NCBI GenBank assembly: GCA_013076295.1
Contig: RQOL01000834.1
Location: forward strand, 111,800-175,799
DNA: 64,000 nucleotides
Direction of reading: 5' to 3'
Origin: Sanderia malayensis
Lineage: Eukaryota > Cnidaria > Scyphozoa > Semaeostomeae > Pelagiidae
Shown here: in pieces, positions 58,901 to 64,000 of the stretch
Layout of the letters: each line of letters starts with the position of its first letter
Numbering within the stretch: the first letter of the stretch is position 1
Translations under genes and position numbers: made by a program
Notes under the pieces: model-generated
The model's database searches: none
Seen by the model: only the letters and a program-made list of their open reading frames with translations
Told to the model about the DNA's origin: nothing

Positions 58901-61900
58901 AATCCACGTTATTACTGTTTAAACTAAGTAAAAAACACATGCATTTGCTTGTTTTCAGTGATATTAACATTCGTTCACACTAATTGCACATGAATCCACG
59001 TTATTACAGCTGAAACTAAGTAAAAGACACATGCATTTGCTTGTTTTCAGTGATATTAACATTTGTTCACATTAATTGCACATGAATCCACGTTATCACA
59101 GCTGAAACTAAGTAAAAGACACATGCATTTGCTCGTTTTCTGTGATTCTAACATTCATTCACACTAATTGCACATGAATTCACGTTATTACAACTGAAAC
59201 TAAGTAAAAGACACATGCATTTGCTTGTTTTCAGTGATATTAACATTCATTCACACTAATTGCACATGAATCCACGTTATTACAGCTGAAACTAAGTAAA
59301 AGACACATGCATTTGCTTGTTTTCAGTGATTTTAACATTCATTCACACTAATTGCACATGAATCCACGTTATTACAGCTGAAACTAAGTAAAAGACACAT
59401 GCATTTGCTTGTTTTCAGTGATTTTAACATTCATTCACACTAATTGCACATGAATCCACGTTATTACAGCTGAAACTAAGTAAAAGACACATGCATTTGC
59501 TTGTTTACAGTGATATTAACATTCAATCACACTAATCGCACATGAATTCACAATATTACGGCTGAAACAAAGTAAAAGACACTTGCATTTGCTTGTTTTC
59601 AGTGATTCTAACATTCATTCACAATAATTGCACATGAATCCACGTTATTACAGCTGAAACTAAGTAAAAGACACATGCATTTGCTTGCTTTTAGTGATAT
59701 TAACATTCATTCACACTAATTGCACATGAAATAACGTTATTACAGCTGAAACTAAGTAAAAGACACATGCATTTGCTTGCTTTTAGTGATATTAACATTC
59801 ATTCACACTAATTGCACATGAAATAACGTTATTACAGCTGAAACTAAGTAAAAGACACATGCATTTGCTCGTTTTCTGTGATTCTAACATTCATTCACAC
59901 TAATTGCACATGAATTCACGTTATTACAACTGAAACTAAGTAAAAGACACATGCATTTGCTTGTTTTCAGTGATATTAACATTCGTTCACACTAATTGCA
60001 CATGAATCCATGTTATTACAGCTGAAACTAAGTAAAGGACACATGCATTTGCTCGTTTTCTGTGATTCTAACATTCATTCACACTAATTGCACATGAATT
60101 CACGTTATTACAACTGAAACTAAGCAAAAGACACATGCAATTGCTTGTTTTCAGTGATATTAACATTCGTTCACACTAATTGCATATGAATCCACGTTAT
60201 TACAGCTTAAACTAAGTAAAAGACACATGCATTAGCTTGTTTTCAGTGATATTAACATTTGTTCACACTAATTGCACATGAATCCACGTTATTACAGCTG
60301 AAACTAAGTAAAAGACACATGCATTTGCTCGTTTTCTGTGATTCTAACATTCATTCACACTAATTGCACATGAATTCACGTTATTATAACTGAAACTAAG
60401 TAAAAAACACATGCATTTGCTTGTTTTCAGTGATATTAACATTCATTCACACTAATTGCACATGAATTCACAATATTACGGCTGAAACAAAGTAAAAGAC
60501 ACTTGCATTTGCTTGTTTTCAGTGATTCTAACATTCATTCACACTAATTGCACATGAATCCACGTTATTACTGTTGAAACTAAGTAAAAGACACATGCAT
60601 TTGCTTATTTTCAGTGATTCTAACATTCATTCACACCAATTGCACATGAATTCACGTTATTACAACTGAAACTAAGTAAAAGACACATGCATTTGCTTGT
60701 TTTCAGTGATTCTAACATTCATTCACACTAATTGCACATGAATCCACCTTATTACAATTGAAAGTAAGTAAAAGACACATGCATTTGCTTGTTTTCAGTG
60801 ATTTTAACATTCATTCACACTAATTGCACATGAATCCACGTTATTACAGCTGAAACTAAGTAAAAGACACATGCATTTGCTTGTTTTCAGTGATTTTAAC
60901 ATTGATTCACACTAATTGCACATGAATCCACGTTATTACAGCTGAAACTAAGTAAAAGACACATGCATTTGCTCGTTTTCTGTGATTCTAACATTCATTC
61001 ACACTAATTGCACATGAATTCACGTTATTACAACTGAAACTAAGTAAAAGACACATGCATTTGCTTTTTTTCAGTGATTTTAACTTTCGTTCACACTAAT
61101 TGCACATGAAATAACGTTATTAAAACTGAAACTAAGTAAAAGACACATGCATTTGCTTGTTTTTAGTGATTCTAACATTCATTCACACTAATTGCACATG
61201 AATTCACGTTATTACAACTGAAACTAAGTAAAACACACATGCATTTGCTTGTTTTCAGTGATATTAACATTTGTTCACACTAATTGCACATGAATCCACG
61301 TTATTACAGCTGAAACTAAGTAAAAGACACATGCATTTGCTCGTTTTCTGTTATTCTAACATTCATTCACACTAATTGCACATGAATTCACGTTATTACA
61401 ACTGAAACTAAGTAAAAGACACATGCATTTGCTTGTTTTCAGTGATTCTAACATTCATTCACACTAATTGCACATGAATCCACGTTATTACAATTGAAAG
61501 TAAGTAAAGGACACATGCATTTGCTTGTTTTCAGTGATTTTAACATTCATTCACACTAATTGCACATGAATCCACGTTATTACAGCTGAAACTAAGTAAA
61601 AGACACATGCATTTGCTTGTTTTCAGTGATTTTAACATTGATTCACTCTAATTGCACATGAATCCACGTTATTACAGCTGAAACTAAGTAAAAGACACAT
61701 GCATTTGCTCGTTTTCTGTGATTCTAACATTCATTCACATTAATTGCGCATGAATTCACGTTATTACAACTGAAACTAAGTAAAAGACACATGCATTTGC
61801 TTGTTTTCAGTGATATTAACATTCGTTCACACTAATTGCACATGAAATAACGTTATTAAAACTGAAAATAAGTAAAAGACACATGCATTTGCTTGTTTTT

Positions 61901-64000
61901 AGTGATTCTAACATTCATTTACACTAATTGCACATGAATTCACGTTATTACAACTGAAACCAAGTAAAAGACACATGCATTTGCTTGTTTTCAGTGATAT
62001 TAACATTTGTTCACACTAATTGCACATGAATCCACGTTATTACAGCTGAAACTAAGTAAAAGACACATGCATTTGCTTGTTTTCATTGATTTTAACATTC
62101 ATTCACACTAATTGCACATGAATCCACGTTATTACAGCTGAAACTAAGTAAAAGACACATGCATTTGCTCGTTTTCTGTGATTCTAACATTCATTCACAC
62201 TAATTGCACATGAATTCACGTTATTACAACTGAAACTAAGTAAAAGACATGCATTTGCTTGTTTTCAGTGATATTAACATTCGTTCACACTAATTGCACA
62301 TGAAATAACGTTATTAAAACTGAAACTAAGTAAAAGACACATGCATTTGCTTGTTTTTAGTGATTCTAACATTCATTCACACTAATTGCACATGAATTCA
62401 CGTTATTACAACTGAAACTAAGTAAAAGACACATGCATTTGCTTGTTTTCAGTGATATTAACATTCGTTCACACTAATTGCACATGAATCCACGTTATTA
62501 CAGCTGAAACTAAGTAAAAGACACATGCATTTGCTTGTTTTCAGTGATATTAACATTCAATCACACTAATCGCACAGGAATTCACAATATTACGGCTGAA
62601 ACAAAGTAAAAGACACTTGCATTTGCTTGTTTTCAGTGATTCTAACATTCATTCACACTAACTGCACATGAATTCAAGTTATTACAACTGAAACTAAGTA
62701 AAGGACACATGCATTTGCTTGTTTTCAGTGATATTAACATTCATTCACACTAATTGCACATGAATCCACGTTATTACAGCTGAAACTAAGTAAAAGACAC
62801 ATGCATTTGCTTGTTTTCAGTGATTTTAACATTCATTCACACTAATTGCACATGAATCCACGTTATTACAGCTGAAACTAAGTAAAAGACACATGCATTT
62901 GCTTGTTTTCAGTGATTTTAATATTAATTCACACTAATTGCACATGAATCTATGTTATTACAGCTGAAACTAAGTAAAAGACACATGCATTTGCTTGTTT
63001 TCAGTGATATTAACATTCATTCACACCAATTGCACATGAATTCACAATATTACGGCTGAAACAAAGTAAAAGACACTTGAATTTGCTTGTTTTCAGTGAT
63101 TCTAACATTCATTCACACTAATTGTGCATGAATCCACGTTATTACTGTTGAAACTAAGTAAAAGACACATGCATTTGCTTGTTTTCAGTGATATTAACAT
63201 TCGTTCACACAAATTGCACATGAGTCCACGTTATTGCAGCTGAAACTAAGTAAAAGACACATGCATTTGCTTGTTTTCAGTGATATTAACATTTGTTCAC
63301 ACTAATTGCACATGAATCCACGTTATTACAGCTGAAACTAAGTAAAAGACACATGCATTTGCTCGTTTTCTGTGATTCTAACATTCATTCACACTAATTG
63401 CACATGAATTCACGTTATTACAACTGAAACTAAGTAAAAGACACATGCATTTGCTTGTTTTCAGTGATATTAACATTCATTCACACTAATTGCACATGAA
63501 TCCACGTTATCACAGCTGAAACTAGGTAAAAGACACATGCATTTGCTTGTTTTCAGTGATTTTAACATTCATTCACACTAATTGCACATGAATCCACGTT
63601 ATTACAGCTGAAACTAAGTAAAAGACACATGCATTTGCTTGTTTTCAGTGATTTAATATTAATTCACACTAATTGCACATGAATCCACGTTATTACAGCT
63701 GAAACTAAGTAAAAGACACATGCATTTGCTTGTTTACAGTGATATTAACATTCATTCACACTAATTGCACATGAATTCACAATATTACGGCTGAAACAAA
63801 GTAAAAGACACTTGCATTTGCTTGTTTTCAGTGATTCTAACATTCATTCACACTAATTGCGCATGAATCCACGATATTACTGTTTAAACTAAGTAAAAGA
63901 CACATGCATTTGCTTGTTTTGAGTGATATTAACATTCGTTCACACTAATTGCACATGAATCCACGTTATTACAGCTGAAACTAAGTAAAAGACACATGCA
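55905..64000 (-). repeat. 92-bp satellite, opposite orientation, runs off the window
   Basis: About 88 units of TAACATTCATTCACACTAAT, GCACATGAATTCACG, ACTGAAACTAAGTAAAAG and GCATTTGCTTGTTTTCAGTG, the reverse complement of the satellite at 18-49 kb. Units are more alike than in the plus-strand arrays. Rare variants (the 2-bp deletion AAAGACATGC at 56631 and 62241; TCGCACAGG at 56961 and 62571) recur 5,610 bp apart, showing a higher-order duplication of about 61 units. Confidence 0.95.

Overview
The window is repeat-dense, AT-rich animal DNA. Evidence: gt-ag introns, C2H2/PHD-like fingers, minisatellites, and several transposon protein families that I associate with stony corals and other cnidarians (KDZ and DUF6589-type transposases, ZNF862/KIAA1586-like and XPG-like transposon proteins, a CsRn1-like Ty3/gypsy element). 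I see no rRNA, tRNA, CRISPR array or convincing single-copy host gene; nearly everything is a mobile element, a relic of one, or a satellite. Family names come from reading translated motifs, not from database searches.

Layout. 0-10.6 kb: a small zinc-finger ORF, a five-exon PHD-like gene (+), a decayed KDZ transposase gene (-, 7633 to 2685) convergent with it, then PIF/Harbinger relics (transposase end + and Myb/SANT protein -). 10.1-15.9 kb: a ZNF862/KIAA1586-like gene (-) split by a Helitron-like insertion and by a 1.6 kb TIR element with precise ends, followed by an XPG-nuclease-like relic. 15.9-38.3 kb: a composite unit (block A, block B, 92-bp satellite, spacer, 38-bp minisatellite) invaded by a Penelope-like fragment, a young 5.15 kb gypsy element (-) and, at 29244-37704, an 8.46 kb DNA transposon with 104-bp TIRs and a 9-bp target duplication. 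38.1-49.7 kb: a second copy of the composite unit, interrupted by a Helitron-like element and by two TTAA-flanked elements that were copied as part of a 5.15 kb duplication. 49.7-52.5 kb: mostly non-coding, with a pogo-like MITE. 52.5-55.8 kb: a third Helitron-like copy carrying a 114-bp array. 55.9-64 kb: the 92-bp satellite in the opposite orientation, with a 5.61 kb higher-order period.

Most notable is the 8.46 kb element. It pairs an apparently intact two-exon RecQ-type SF2 helicase with a convergent, five-piece DUF6589-like transposase that contains two C2H2 fingers and two nonsense codons. The closest concept I know is the helicase-coding AcademH lineage of Academ transposons, but that assignment is inference. 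Because the window holds pre-insertion or related copies of several target sites, the ends of the gypsy, Penelope-like, Helitron-like, TTAA, CCGG and RecQ elements can be read directly and a relative order of insertion worked out.
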